From an uncultured Bacteroidales bacterium (GTDB lineage Bacteria > Bacteroidota > Bacteroidia > Bacteroidales > UBA932): a stretch of DNA of 64,000 nucleotides. Of this stretch, positions 51,254 through 59,672 are shown in pieces. The notes below the pieces were generated by a model that was not told the origin of the DNA, searched no databases, and worked only from the letters and a program-made list of their open reading frames with translations. The translations under genes and the position numbers were made by a program. How positions within the stretch are numbered: the stretch's first letter is position 1; every line of letters starts with the position of its first letter. The stretch spans positions 1-64,000 of the forward strand of contig CAMJHF010000012.1 in the NCBI GenBank assembly GCA_946405435.1, read 5' to 3'.

Positions 51254-53118
51254 TCCACTTGCATCAGCGCCACCGTGCCGTCCATCGTGGACGCCAGTAT
51301 CATTGTCCTGCGTCCGCATTTCCACACTTCAAGAGGGTTCACGAGGCCCACGGACAGTTTGTGTATCCACTGCAGTCTTCCGTCCTCGAGCGACAGGGCG
51401 AAGATGTTGCCCTTGTCCGTCGGGGTGAACACCGTGCCGCCTTTTTCCACCAGGGACGTTGGCCCAATCTCGTAATGGGTTCCGTTGGGGACGCGCCACA
51501 GCAGCGCCGAGTCCGGCAGGTGCCCGTCTGCGGGGCATTCCACATCGGCCCTGAAGGCGTATGAAGTGTTGAACATCGTCTTGGCCAGCACCGTGCCGCC
51601 GTCTTCCGACAGGCCTATCGCCTCCCTTCCTCCGTCCACCCAGAAAAGCTGCTCTCCGGTGCGGGCGTCGAGTGCGTACACGCGGCGGTCCGGTACGGCT
51701 ATGAAAATGCGCCCTGCGGCCTTTACGGGCCATACTGCGGCGGGAGAGTACATCCTTGAGCCCCGGGGCCTCTGCCACATCCACTGAAGCGCTCCGGTGC
51801 GGGTGTCGAGCGAGTACAGGCCTCCGCCCCAGCTGCCGAAGACCACCTGGCTGTCGTCCACCCAGGGGCGGCACTCCACGAAACCCTCGACCTCGTAGTA
51901 CTCCCACACTATGGCGCCGGTGCGCAGGTCCAGCGCCCTGAACACTCCATCCGAGGCCCCCGCGAACACCATTCCGTCGTGGACCACGGGCGATGCCAGC
52001 ACCGAGCGGCCAGCCCTGGCGCTCCAGAGCGTCCGTCCGCTGCGAGCCCTGAGGGCATATATGCTGCCGTCCGTGCAGCCGAAGACGATGCGTCCGCGGC
52101 TATAGGTGGGGGTGGAGAATATCTTGCCGGGGAACTGCTTGCTCCACAGTATCTTACCGTCTCTGATGCGGATGCATCTCACGCTCCCGGAGGCCGTGGT
52201 GTACCAGGCCCGGCGGCCTTTCCTGGCAAAGCCTGCCACCACGTTGCTGTGGTCTTGGAACTTCCATTTTTCGCGGACCTGCGGATATGAGTCATTGACC
52301 TCATAGCGCAGCCAGGGGTATGATGCCGGCAGCCCGTGGGCGTCGTAGCTCACTGTGTCCACTACTTCCGGCAGCGCAGCGGAGTACCACTGCAGGTCTT
52401 CGGCGCGGCCGTCGGGATGGATGCGGCGCTCGCTCACGCTCACGCTGTCCGCCCACATGGTGAAGATGTTGTAGCCGGTGCATCCCTGCTTGTCCGCGAG
52501 CGACGAGCGTCCCAGCACGGCGGGGATGCCGTCGTAGTCGAGTACCCGGTTCTGATGCCAGTGCCCGCCTATCTCGAAGCGCACACCGGCCTTTTTGAGG
52601 GCGCGCGTGACATCGAAGTAATTGAGTACCGAAGTGTCTTGCGGGTAGTGGTTTATGAATATGCTGGGGATGTCAGGCTCAAGGCTCTCCAGCCACTCCA
52701 TGCTCTCGCGCGGCAGGAGCGCCGGGGCCATGCGCATGTCGGGGCCGCAGTTGCAGCCGAGGAACCTCCAGCCTCCGTGGTTGAGCTCGAACTGCTCGTA
52801 GCCGAACACGCTCCGGAAGGTGTTGCAGCCGCTCTCGGACCATTTGGCGTCGTGGTTGCCGGCCACCACCTTGTAGGGGAGGGAAATCGAGTCCAGAAGG
52901 GCCTTGGCGGCGTATATTTCCTCATCCGAGCCGAAGTCTGTGATGTCGCCTCCAAGGATTACAAAGTCAAGGCCCTCCGAGGAGTTGATGTCGCGTATGC
53001 AGGTGCGAAGGTCCTCGAAGGCATGGCTTCCGGGCGACAGATGTGTGTCGGTGATGAATGCGAAACGGAAAGGGGCGCTGACCGCAAGCAGCAGGGCAAG
53101 GATGGAGGATAGTATCAT
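51250..53118 (-). CDS. Secreted metallophosphoesterase fused to PQQ-like (BamB-type) beta-propeller
   Basis: A signal peptide (MILSSILALLLAVSAP) leads into a calcineurin-like domain (about 20-240) with ITDTHL, LGGDITDFGS, VAGNHDAKW, FINHYP and GGHWHQN. From about 290 there are repeated WxA/WxY strands (GKILWSKQFPGKIFSTP, GRTLWSARAG, GAIVWEYYE, GALQWMWQ, GRLQWIHK) of a PQQ-like propeller. I use ATG 53118; a TTG nine bases upstream lies inside the promoter. Likely periplasmic; the propeller may bind a ligand or protein while the enzyme domain cleaves a phosphodiester. Confidence 0.85.
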   Translation of the reverse strand: MILSSILALLLAVSAPFRFAFITDTHLSPGSHAFEDLRTCIRDINSSEGLDFVILGGDITDFGSDEEIYAAKALLDSISLPYKVVAGNHDAKWSESGCNTFRSVFGYEQFELNHGGWRFLGCNCGPDMRMAPALLPRESMEWLESLEPDIPSIFINHYPQDTSVLNYFDVTRALKKAGVRFEIGGHWHQNRVLDYDGIPAVLGRSSLADKQGCTGYNIFTMWADSVSVSERRIHPDGRAEDLQWYSAALPEVVDTVSYDAHGLPASYPWLRYEVNDSYPQVREKWKFQDHSNVVAGFARKGRRAWYTTASGSVRCIRIRDGKILWSKQFPGKIFSTPTYSRGRIVFGCTDGSIYALRARSGRTLWSARAGRSVLASPVVHDGMVFAGASDGVFRALDLRTGAIVWEYYEVEGFVECRPWVDDSQVVFGSWGGGLYSLDTRTGALQWMWQRPRGSRMYSPAAVWPVKAAGRIFIAVPDRRVYALDARTGEQLFWVDGGREAIGLSEDGGTVLAKTMFNTSYAFRADVECPADGHLPDSALLWRVPNGTHYEIGPTSLVEKGGTVFTPTDKGNIFALSLEDGRLQWIHKLSVGLVNPLEVWKCGRRTMILASTMDGTVALMQVD

Positions 53119-53124
53119 ATTCCC

Positions 53125-53152
53125 CAAATTTACAATTTTTTGACTATTTTTG
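53125..53152. promoter_or_regulatory. Back-to-back -7-type elements with near-leaderless starts
   Basis: TAAATTTG on the minus strand (53125-53132) ends 6 bases from the phosphoesterase ATG, and TATTTTTG on the plus strand (53145-53152) ends 4 bases from the PCMD gene ATG. With a start site about 6 bases beyond a -7 element, both mRNAs would begin at or within a base or two of the start codon. Confidence 0.45.
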
Positions 53153-53156
53153 CACT

Positions 53157-53927
53157 ATGAAACTAAACCGTCTGCTTTTTTGTGCAGTCTGCCTGACTGC
53201 CCTTTCTATATCTCTTTCCGCCCAGGGCGGCCCCCAGCTTTACAATTTGAATTTCGATTCCTGGTGCAAGACCGGAGGAGTCTGGCGTCTGTACGCCAAA
53301 GATGCCTCCGCAGGCCAGAAGATATGGGATTCCGCCAACCCAGGACTCTCCAAGCTGGGCATCAACAGCTCCACGCCCGAGTATGAGCATGTGGCTGTGG
53401 CGGGCGAGGGCAAGGCCGCGGTGCGCATAGAAAGCAAGAAGGTTCCCTTTGCCTTCGTGGCCGGCAATGTGTTCAGCGGCAAATACATAGGTCTTGTAGA
53501 CCTCTCCGGTGTGGAGACCATGCTGGGCGCTCCTTTCACGGCCCGTCCCAAGGCTCTGAGCGGCTACTACCACTATAAACCCGGCAAGGTGAACTACACT
53601 GACGACGAGCATGCCTCCATGAAAGGCAAATCCGACCAGGCCCTCATAGAGGTGCTTCTTATGGACTGGGACAAGCCCTACCGGCAGATAAGCACCGAAA
53701 ACGGTTTCATCAATTCCGATACCGACCCCCACATCATCGGCCGTGCCCGCATCGTCGTGACCAAGGCCACTTCGGGCTACGTGCACTTCGAGGTGCCCTT
53801 CGAGTATCGTAACGGCAAGACGCCCCGCTATGTGTCGTTTGCCATCACGAGCAGCCGCTACGGAGGCTACGGCACCGGGGCGTCCGGCAGTGTCCTTTAT
53901 GCCGACGAGTTCGAGTTCAAGTACTAG
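53157..53927 (+). CDS. Secreted PCMD-domain protein (putative carbohydrate metabolism)
   Basis: The 256-residue protein has a signal peptide (cleavage after SLSAQ, about residue 22) and a beta-rich body: YNLNFDSWCKTGGVWRLYA at the start and YVSFAITSSRYGGYGTGASG with LYADEFEF at the end, typical of the PCMD beta-sandwich seen in Bacteroidota surface proteins. It likely binds or processes a glycan outside the inner membrane. It is convergent with the DUF2490 gene, sharing a CTAG at the two stop codons. Confidence 0.8.
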   Translation: MKLNRLLFCAVCLTALSISLSAQGGPQLYNLNFDSWCKTGGVWRLYAKDASAGQKIWDSANPGLSKLGINSSTPEYEHVAVAGEGKAAVRIESKKVPFAFVAGNVFSGKYIGLVDLSGVETMLGAPFTARPKALSGYYHYKPGKVNYTDDEHASMKGKSDQALIEVLLMDWDKPYRQISTENGFINSDTDPHIIGRARIVVTKATSGYVHFEVPFEYRNGKTPRYVSFAITSSRYGGYGTGASGSVLYADEFEFKY

Positions 53928-54721
53928 AAGGAGAACTTGTATCCAACTCCCACTATACCATTGAGGGACTGATCCCAGGTCAGGCTCTTGAGATATGTAT
54001 ACGTCTTGTCGACATCGATGTTCTTGTCGTAGCAGTAGTCCAGCATGCCATAGAAATCCAGTGCTGAGTGCTTGGAAATCTTCCATTCCAGACCAAGGCA
54101 GCCGCGCAGGCGGTTGATGTAGACGTCGTTGTATCCGCCGAAGCTGTAGTTGGCATAGGCCTGGCTGGAAGTGCTCCAGGTTGCGTTGCAGGACGGGTCG
54201 TTGAAGATGTTGCGGACCTCCAGGTAGGCATACGGCTCTATGGTCGCAAAGCCTTTGTACTGCACCTTTGCACGGGACTTCAGCAGCAGGGGATTCCTCA
54301 CTTCCTGGCAGTAGTTGAGGCTTTCCGTCTTGTGTGTCAGGCGCAGCTGCTCCTTGATTGAGAAGCGCCAGTCGCCGGACCTGAATCCCAAGGTGACGTC
54401 TGCGCTGAGCCTGTGGCGGGGCGTCCAGCCGTTATCCCCCCTGTTGTGGTAGATGAATGTGTACGAAACTCCAGTCTTGAGCCATTTGTTCACCTTCCAG
54501 CTCAGGCCCAGCTCGGCCTGGTGGCGGTCGATGGCCCCGAAGCTGTCCTCCGTGCGGAGTTCGTAGCCCGCTCCGAGGTGCAGGCCTTTGGCCAGCTTCC
54601 AGTCAAGTTCCAGCGAAGAACGGGTGCGGAAATCGCTCTTGAGTTCGTTTACGGTGCCCTGTGCTAGCAGTGGAGCGGCGGAGAGGATGAGGGCCGCTCC
54701 GATGGTGGTGATCCTTTTCAT
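53924..54721 (-). CDS. DUF2490-type outer-membrane beta-barrel protein
   Basis: Signal peptide (ending PLLAQG) is followed by alternating amphipathic strands (LELDWKLAKGLHLGAGYEL, WKVNKWLKTGVSYTFIYH, WRFSIKEQLRLTHK) and a C-terminal VGVGYKFSF whose terminal Phe suits BAM insertion. It is the last gene of a five-gene operon whose genes overlap by 4-8 bases. Function unknown; probably the outer-membrane part of the VTC/DUF4956 system. Confidence 0.8.
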   Translation of the reverse strand: MKRITTIGAALILSAAPLLAQGTVNELKSDFRTRSSLELDWKLAKGLHLGAGYELRTEDSFGAIDRHQAELGLSWKVNKWLKTGVSYTFIYHNRGDNGWTPRHRLSADVTLGFRSGDWRFSIKEQLRLTHKTESLNYCQEVRNPLLLKSRAKVQYKGFATIEPYAYLEVRNIFNDPSCNATWSTSSQAYANYSFGGYNDVYINRLRGCLGLEWKISKHSALDFYGMLDYCYDKNIDVDKTYTYLKSLTWDQSLNGIVGVGYKFSF

Positions 54722-55482
54722 GCTGTGTAGTCTTTTGCGCGGGTGATTTCCCCTATCGTGATGGACTCTCCGTGTTCGGGGGTGTAGTGAATCTTGATGA
54801 AGGCGGCGTCGCGCAGGAAATCTACGTGGCCTATCTCGAGGCTGTTGATCTTGACTCCGATGCGCTTCTCAAGGTCGGCCGTGAGCTCGGCGCGCCTTTC
54901 GGGCACTATAAGCTCGATGCGGTCGTAGAGTACAAGGCGAGTTGCGCTGCGTTTCATGGCCCCGGCACTTTCGAGCACGGCGACCAGTCCGAGTACCAGC
55001 AAGTTGCTGACGGCCAGCACTGCAAGGTATCCGCCTGCCAGCTCATAGTGCGGCGAATCGCCGGTGATGCCCACGACTTTGTACAGGGGCGACAGGCCGT
55101 TTACGGCGGCCACTGCAATGATGATGAAAAGGTAGGTCATCTCGCGGATAGGTACTGTCTCGGTGCGGTAGCGTATGACTCCGAAGATGGCGAAAAGTCC
55201 GAGCGTGAGGCCTACTCCCACCTCGGCGTTGCCCATCATGAACAGGAGGAGCAGCATGGCCGACGAGAACACCATGAAGGTGAAATAGTAGTCGCGCCTG
55301 TGGCTTTTGGGATAGTAGAAGCAATGCACCAGCACCCAGCAGATTGCCAGATTGAGGAAGAACCTTATGGCCAGCTCCGTCAGGCTCTGCGAGGTGGTCA
55401 TCATGGCGTCGGTGATGGTCTGTACGTCGAGGACGTTTTCATCCGCCAGGTCGAAGCCGGCGGCAAGGTCGTTCTGGATCAT
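54718..55482 (-). CDS. DUF4956 membrane protein
   Basis: About 254 residues with four membrane helices (near 35-55, 62-82, 90-110, 125-150 and a further hydrophobic stretch) and a C-terminal cytoplasmic ferredoxin-like domain. The motif FAIFGVIRYRTETVPIREMTY (shown within 20 residues as FGVIRYRTETVPIREMTY) is typical of DUF4956 proteins, which are usually encoded beside VTC-domain proteins. The start at ATG 55482 overlaps the VTC gene by ATGA; upstream residues are shadow coding. Proposed partner for polyphosphate handling. Confidence 0.83.
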   Translation of the reverse strand: MIQNDLAAGFDLADENVLDVQTITDAMMTTSQSLTELAIRFFLNLAICWVLVHCFYYPKSHRRDYYFTFMVFSSAMLLLLFMMGNAEVGVGLTLGLFAIFGVIRYRTETVPIREMTYLFIIIAVAAVNGLSPLYKVVGITGDSPHYELAGGYLAVLAVSNLLVLGLVAVLESAGAMKRSATRLVLYDRIELIVPERRAELTADLEKRIGVKINSLEIGHVDFLRDAAFIKIHYTPEHGESITIGEITRAKDYTA

Positions 55483-56270
55483 ATAAGTCGGTTGTTTATT
55501 TGTTTTTCTATCTTTCTTATTTTCAGCTTGAAACGGTTCGATTTGACGTTCCGGTCGGTAAGTGTCACCCCTATGCAGTACTTGCTCACGCGTATGGGCT
55601 TGATGCGGTGGCTCAGCAAAATGTCCTTCATCTGGCTGGGGGCGTGCCCATCCTGCTTGAGTTCTATGATGACTCCGTTGCGCAGGCTCGCCTCGCCGCC
55701 GTTCCTTGTGTTCTTGAAGCAAAGACAGGTGTCTATGGTCAGGCGCTCCGTCATGGCCGGGTTCACCAGGGTTATGCGCCGGAATATGGTCTCGAGAGAG
55801 GGCGATAGCTCGCCGGCGCTGTAGCCGGACTTGCTTTCAAGGTAGGCCGATGCCTCGCGGTCGGAGGTGAAGGTCTTGAATTCGCCCACCGGGATCTGCA
55901 TGCGCTTTTTCTTGGTGCGACCGTGGTTGTTCTTGCGCTTTATTTCAAGGAAGGCGAGCTCTGAACCTACGTATATCCTGGTGCGGACCTTCTGGCGGGT
56001 GAGGCGCCGGTTGTGGTGGTCGAGGAACATCTGCAGCCCCGGGGTGTCGTAGTACATGGTGTCGTACTGGGCGGTTTTGGTCCCGTTGGTAGTCAGGGCC
56101 CGGTAGCCTGCGGCGCCTGCGTCACGCAGCAGCGGCAGCAGCGTGGCCTCGTCGGTGAGGTACTTGCTGTCCACGCGGTTCATCAGCTTCACCGAATCCA
56201 TCTCTTCCAGGGTGATGGGGGCAAGTGCAGAGAGTTCGCTTTCGGGTGATATGTGCGTGAAATCAGGCAT
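55479..56270 (-). CDS. VTC-domain protein (polyphosphate-polymerase-like)
   Basis: The 263-residue protein has the VTC tunnel pattern: MNRVDSKYLTD with basic residue, YYDTPGLQMFLDHHNRRL, KVRTRIYVGSELAFLEIKRK (listed as two parts, EIKRK and RTRIYV), and GVIIELKQDG. In yeast Vtc4 this fold makes polyphosphate from ATP. The basic and acidic tunnel residues appear to be kept. It is cytoplasmic, with DUF4956 as likely membrane partner. Confidence 0.85.
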   Translation of the reverse strand: MPDFTHISPESELSALAPITLEEMDSVKLMNRVDSKYLTDEATLLPLLRDAGAAGYRALTTNGTKTAQYDTMYYDTPGLQMFLDHHNRRLTRQKVRTRIYVGSELAFLEIKRKNNHGRTKKKRMQIPVGEFKTFTSDREASAYLESKSGYSAGELSPSLETIFRRITLVNPAMTERLTIDTCLCFKNTRNGGEASLRNGVIIELKQDGHAPSQMKDILLSHRIKPIRVSKYCIGVTLTDRNVKSNRFKLKIRKIEKQINNRLI

Positions 56271-56682
56271 CCTGGGTTATGTATTCATATACTTTGATTG
56301 TCTGCAGCTTGCCTTTGGCGTCGTAGGTGTACTGGGTTTTCTTGCGTCCGAACTCGTTGTACTGGAACTTTTTGACGGCCACCAGGCGGTTGCGCTCGTC
56401 GTAGAGCAGCTCGCGGCTCACTTTGCCGTCGGTTCCGTATTCGTAGCGCTCGCGCCACTTCTGGCGTCCGTCGCTCCCGTACTCTTTTTCTTCTATCTTC
56501 TTGCCCTCGGGGCTGTATGTGGTGAGGTGGTCCAGCACGCGCTGGTTGCTCTTGGCGTCGGTGTTCCACTCTTTGATAACCAGGTTCTTCTTGTTTAATG
56601 TCGGGGTGTCCTGTCCCCGCAGCAGCGGTAGTGCCGCCAGCAGGAGCGCTGCCGTAAGGAGTATCTTTTTCATGGCGTTCAT
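56263..56682 (-). CDS. Small secreted protein with YD-like repeats
   Basis: 139 residues with a signal peptide (MKKILLTAALLLAALPLLRG). The mature part shows imperfect repeats of the type 'Y-x-DGK', such as YSPEGKKIEEKEYG, YEYGTDGKVSREL, YNEFGRKKTQYTYDAKGKL. These are like short YwqK/Rhs-type beta-strand repeats. The gene overlaps the lipoprotein gene by 4 bases and the VTC gene by 8. A second ATG at 56673 is possible. Function unknown. Confidence 0.75.
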   Translation of the reverse strand: MNAMKKILLTAALLLAALPLLRGQDTPTLNKKNLVIKEWNTDAKSNQRVLDHLTTYSPEGKKIEEKEYGSDGRQKWRERYEYGTDGKVSRELLYDERNRLVAVKKFQYNEFGRKKTQYTYDAKGKLQTIKVYEYITQDA

Positions 56683-58472
56683 CTGTTTGATCCTGAGTAT
56701 TTGCCAAGGGACGTTTCGGAGCCTCCGCTTACCGACTCGGCGGCGCCGTTGCCACCCCAGAAGGTACTTCCGCTTACGGTGACGCCTGTCTTTACCGTGG
56801 GCTCCTTGCCGCCGGAGTAGACCGTCATTCCGCTGCCCGAGGAGGGAGCCTTGAATGCGAAGACCAGGGTGCCGGAGCTGTTGTAGACAGCGTTCCATCC
56901 GCCTTTGGTCCAGCTGCTGCAGCTGTATGCTGTGCCGGTGATGCTGGCCCCGGACTCGAGTCCGCCTATGGCTACGAGGGTGCCGCTCTGGATATACAGC
57001 TTCTTTCCGCCCTCGGTGTTGGCGTCCATTGCCACCTCGGCGCCTCCCGCCAGGCCCACGGCGTACACGGATGCTCCGTCGACGTAGAGGTTGCCGTTGG
57101 CGTCGATGGCGTCGTTGGAAGTGGACCATCCGCACACCAGGCCGCCGGAAAGATGCATGTCTCCCGCCGAGTTGATGGCGTCGTCGGCGCTGGAGTATGC
57201 GTACAGGGTGCCTCCCGTGACGGTGAGCTTGCCTTTGCTCTCCAGGGCCTCGTGGGCGCTGGCGGTCACTGTGATGCTGCCGCCGCTGACGGTGATGTCG
57301 CCGTCGAACTTGATGCCCTTGGCAGATTTGAGGTTGCTGCTTTCGCCAGGCATTCCGCCTCCTCCGGGCATTCCGCCACCTCCGGGCATACCGCCGCCAG
57401 GCATACCGCCGCCGCCCCACGAGAGCTGTGCGTCGTCAGACCTTGTGCTGCCCGAGGCGCCGAGGTTGCTGCCGGTGACTGTGACGCTCACGGTGCCGCC
57501 GTTGAAAAGGGCCGCTCCGTCGCCGCTTATGCCCTTGCCGCCCTGGCCAGTGCTTTTGACGGTAAGCGAGCCGTCGTTCATGGTGAACGTGCCGTCGGAT
57601 TTGATGCCGGAGGCTCCGGTGTATTCGGTGGTGGTGCTGCCGTTAGTGGTGACCTGTTCGCTTATGGTGCCGCCGCTCACGCTTATATCGATGGTGCCGC
57701 CGTTGATGGTGACGGGACCGTCGGACGAGATGCCTTTCTTGCCGTCGGCGGAGGAACTGGCGGATATGGTGCCTGCGTCAACCTGAACTACATCTTTGCC
57801 GCGGAGGGCGTGTCCTGCCGTGGAACTGACGCTTATGGTGTGCGTACCCATGAAGCGCAGGTAGTCGTCGGAGGTGATGCCGGCCTTGCCGGTGGCGCTT
57901 ACGGTGAGCGAGCCGCTGCCGCTGAACACCAGCTGGCCCTCGCTGAAGAAGGCTGCCTTGTCGTCTTCTGAGCTAAGCTGGTCCAGGTAGTTTCCGGCGG
58001 AATCTGTGCTGCCGTCGGAGAGAGTGCTGCTGCCCTCCAGCACCACGAAGGTGCGTTTCTTGCTCTGGTTGTTTATGGCCGAGCCGCTTTTGTTGGCAAG
58101 GCTAAGCCCCTGAAGTACAAGAGCTTGCTTGCGAATGCTGTAGATCTTCAGGGAGCCGTCGGAGCACGAGCCCGAAAGCTCATAGCGCACAACCTCCAGG
58201 GAGTCGGCGTTGTTGACGGTCACATTGCCGCCGCTGACGCTCACAGAGCCTTTGTCGTCACCTGTGACCGTGGCGCCGGAGTCTGTCCAGTTTATTGATA
58301 TTGTACGCGTGAATGTGACGCCGGAGATATCGTCGTCGTCACCGAGCTGCTCTTCGGGGTCGTCGTTGTCCAGGTATGAAGTGTCCACGGGTTCGTCGGT
58401 AGTGGCGATACGGTCTTTGGAACATCCTAAGGCAAGGAGCAGCGCAAGGCTGAATAATAATACACGTTTCAT
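56679..58472 (-). CDS. Beta-solenoid lipoprotein (DUF4353/Cthe_2159-like carbohydrate-binding)
   Basis: The 597-residue protein has a lipobox ending LALGC (Cys17), an acidic linker, and then repeated GGT/GGS-x-V-T strands (GGTIDISVSGGTI, GKLTVTGGTLYAYSS, DDAINSAGD, SNDAIDANGN) that form a right-handed beta-helix like Cthe_2159, which binds acidic sugars and Ca2+. A Gly/Met/Pro tandem segment (residues about 352-376) interrupts it. First gene of the five-gene operon. Same cluster composition as CotH/VTC/DUF4956 groups in other bacteria. Confidence 0.83.
   Translation of the reverse strand: MKRVLLFSLALLLALGCSKDRIATTDEPVDTSYLDNDDPEEQLGDDDDISGVTFTRTISINWTDSGATVTGDDKGSVSVSGGNVTVNNADSLEVVRYELSGSCSDGSLKIYSIRKQALVLQGLSLANKSGSAINNQSKKRTFVVLEGSSTLSDGSTDSAGNYLDQLSSEDDKAAFFSEGQLVFSGSGSLTVSATGKAGITSDDYLRFMGTHTISVSSTAGHALRGKDVVQVDAGTISASSSADGKKGISSDGPVTINGGTIDISVSGGTISEQVTTNGSTTTEYTGASGIKSDGTFTMNDGSLTVKSTGQGGKGISGDGAALFNGGTVSVTVTGSNLGASGSTRSDDAQLSWGGGGMPGGGMPGGGGMPGGGGMPGESSNLKSAKGIKFDGDITVSGGSITVTASAHEALESKGKLTVTGGTLYAYSSADDAINSAGDMHLSGGLVCGWSTSNDAIDANGNLYVDGASVYAVGLAGGAEVAMDANTEGGKKLYIQSGTLVAIGGLESGASITGTAYSCSSWTKGGWNAVYNSSGTLVFAFKAPSSGSGMTVYSGGKEPTVKTGVTVSGSTFWGGNGAAESVSGGSETSLGKYSGSNR
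57345..57418 (-). repeat. GGGMPG tandem repeat in the beta-solenoid lipoprotein gene
   Basis: About four to five imperfect 15-18-base units encoding GGGGMPG-type peptides. Copy number could vary by slippage and change the length of a surface loop. Confidence 0.7.
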
Positions 58473-58582
58473 GGCTTGATGCTTTTACCGCAAGTTAAGC
58501 AAGTTTCCGGCCGCGCGGGAAATGATTCAACGAACTGGCCTTTTTTTTCAGCGAACCAGATACGCCATTGATAATGAATGAT

Positions 58583-58590
58583 TAAATTTG
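58583..58590 (+). promoter_or_regulatory. -7-type element of the lytS-like gene
   Basis: TAAATTTG lies five bases before ATG 58596, the same tight spacing seen at 44360 and 53145. It overlaps an upstream in-frame ATG at 58578, which is why I prefer 58596 as start. Confidence 0.5.
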
Positions 58591-58595
58591 CGGAT

Positions 58596-59672
58596 ATGAA
58601 GGAAAACAGACTATATCTGATAATCCTGGCACTGGCCCTGGTCGTGCCTGCGCTGGGCGTTGTCATAACCGGCTTCATGCATGGCGGGCATTCCGTAGAT
58701 TTCCAGGCCATACTCACCACCTGGATGCGCATGGTGCCGTTTCTGCTGCTGTTCTTGATTCACAATTACCTTGTGGCGCCGCTGCTTGTCAACAGGAACA
58801 AGACGGCCGTTTATGTGCTTCTCGCCATCTTGCTCTTTGCGGCTTTCGTCGTGAGCCAGTTGGCGGCTCCCGAAGGGCCTCCGGGAGGCATGATGCCGCC
58901 GGAACCTGATTTTGACGTGGACTTCGGGCCCGCTCCGGAAGACATGACTTCGTGGCGTCCCATGCATCCGGCTGCCATGAGGGTGCTGATGGGCCTTATG
59001 GTCGTGGGCGCAAACCTCGCCATCAAGTATTACTTCAAGGGAGAAGAAGAAAAGGACCGCCTGCATGAGTTGGAGAGGGAAAATCTTCGATACAAGCTGG
59101 AGTATCTCCGCTACCAGATCAACCCCCACTTCTTCATGAACACGCTGAACAATATCCACGCCCTGGTGGACATAGACCCCGAAAAGGCCAAGGGCAGCAT
59201 AGTGGAGCTTTCCAAGCTTATGCGCCACGTGCTCTACGATTCCGACAAACCGACCATCCCGCTGAGCCAGGAACTGGATTTCATGGACAATTACATTTCG
59301 CTGATGCGCCTGCGCTATCCCGAGTCGGTCCGCATAGAGTACCAGCGTCCCCAAAGCGCCGAGGGGGTGGAAGTCCCTCCCATGTCTTTCGCCACCTTTG
59401 CGGAGAATGCATTCAAGCACGGCGCCAGCTACCAGAATGACTGCTTCATCCGCATCAGCGTCTCTCTGGAGGATGACAAGGTGGTGTTCAAGTGCGTCAA
59501 CAGCCGCCCCGCCGCGGGGGTGCAGGTGGCGGAGAACGAGGGCATAGGTATAAAGAACGTCAAACGCCGCTTCGAGCTGCTTTATGGCCCTCATTACCTT
59601 TTACATGTAGATGACAGGGCCGATGTTTACGACATAGTGGTAGCACTCCCTCAAAAACCGGACAGCAAATGA
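58596..59672 (+). CDS. LytS-type sensor histidine kinase
   Basis: About 358 residues. Four N-terminal membrane helices (the periplasmic part includes a Pro/Gly/Met-rich, acidic loop around GGMMPPEPDFDVDFGP) are followed by a coiled segment and the His_kinase core LRYQINPHFFMNTLNNIHAL with the phosphorylated histidine. The ATPase part has ENAFKHG and GIGIKNVKRR. The response regulator overlaps its end by ATGA. The ligand may be sensed in the membrane; the divergent DUF4353/VTC operon is a candidate target. Confidence 0.9.
   Translation: MKENRLYLIILALALVVPALGVVITGFMHGGHSVDFQAILTTWMRMVPFLLLFLIHNYLVAPLLVNRNKTAVYVLLAILLFAAFVVSQLAAPEGPPGGMMPPEPDFDVDFGPAPEDMTSWRPMHPAAMRVLMGLMVVGANLAIKYYFKGEEEKDRLHELERENLRYKLEYLRYQINPHFFMNTLNNIHALVDIDPEKAKGSIVELSKLMRHVLYDSDKPTIPLSQELDFMDNYISLMRLRYPESVRIEYQRPQSAEGVEVPPMSFATFAENAFKHGASYQNDCFIRISVSLEDDKVVFKCVNSRPAAGVQVAENEGIGIKNVKRRFELLYGPHYLLHVDDRADVYDIVVALPQKPDSK

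Noticed and set aside
57345..57418. Possible CRISPR-like repeat
   Set aside because: Short coding tandem repeat (GGGMPG) in one gene, without spacers or direct repeats of CRISPR length.
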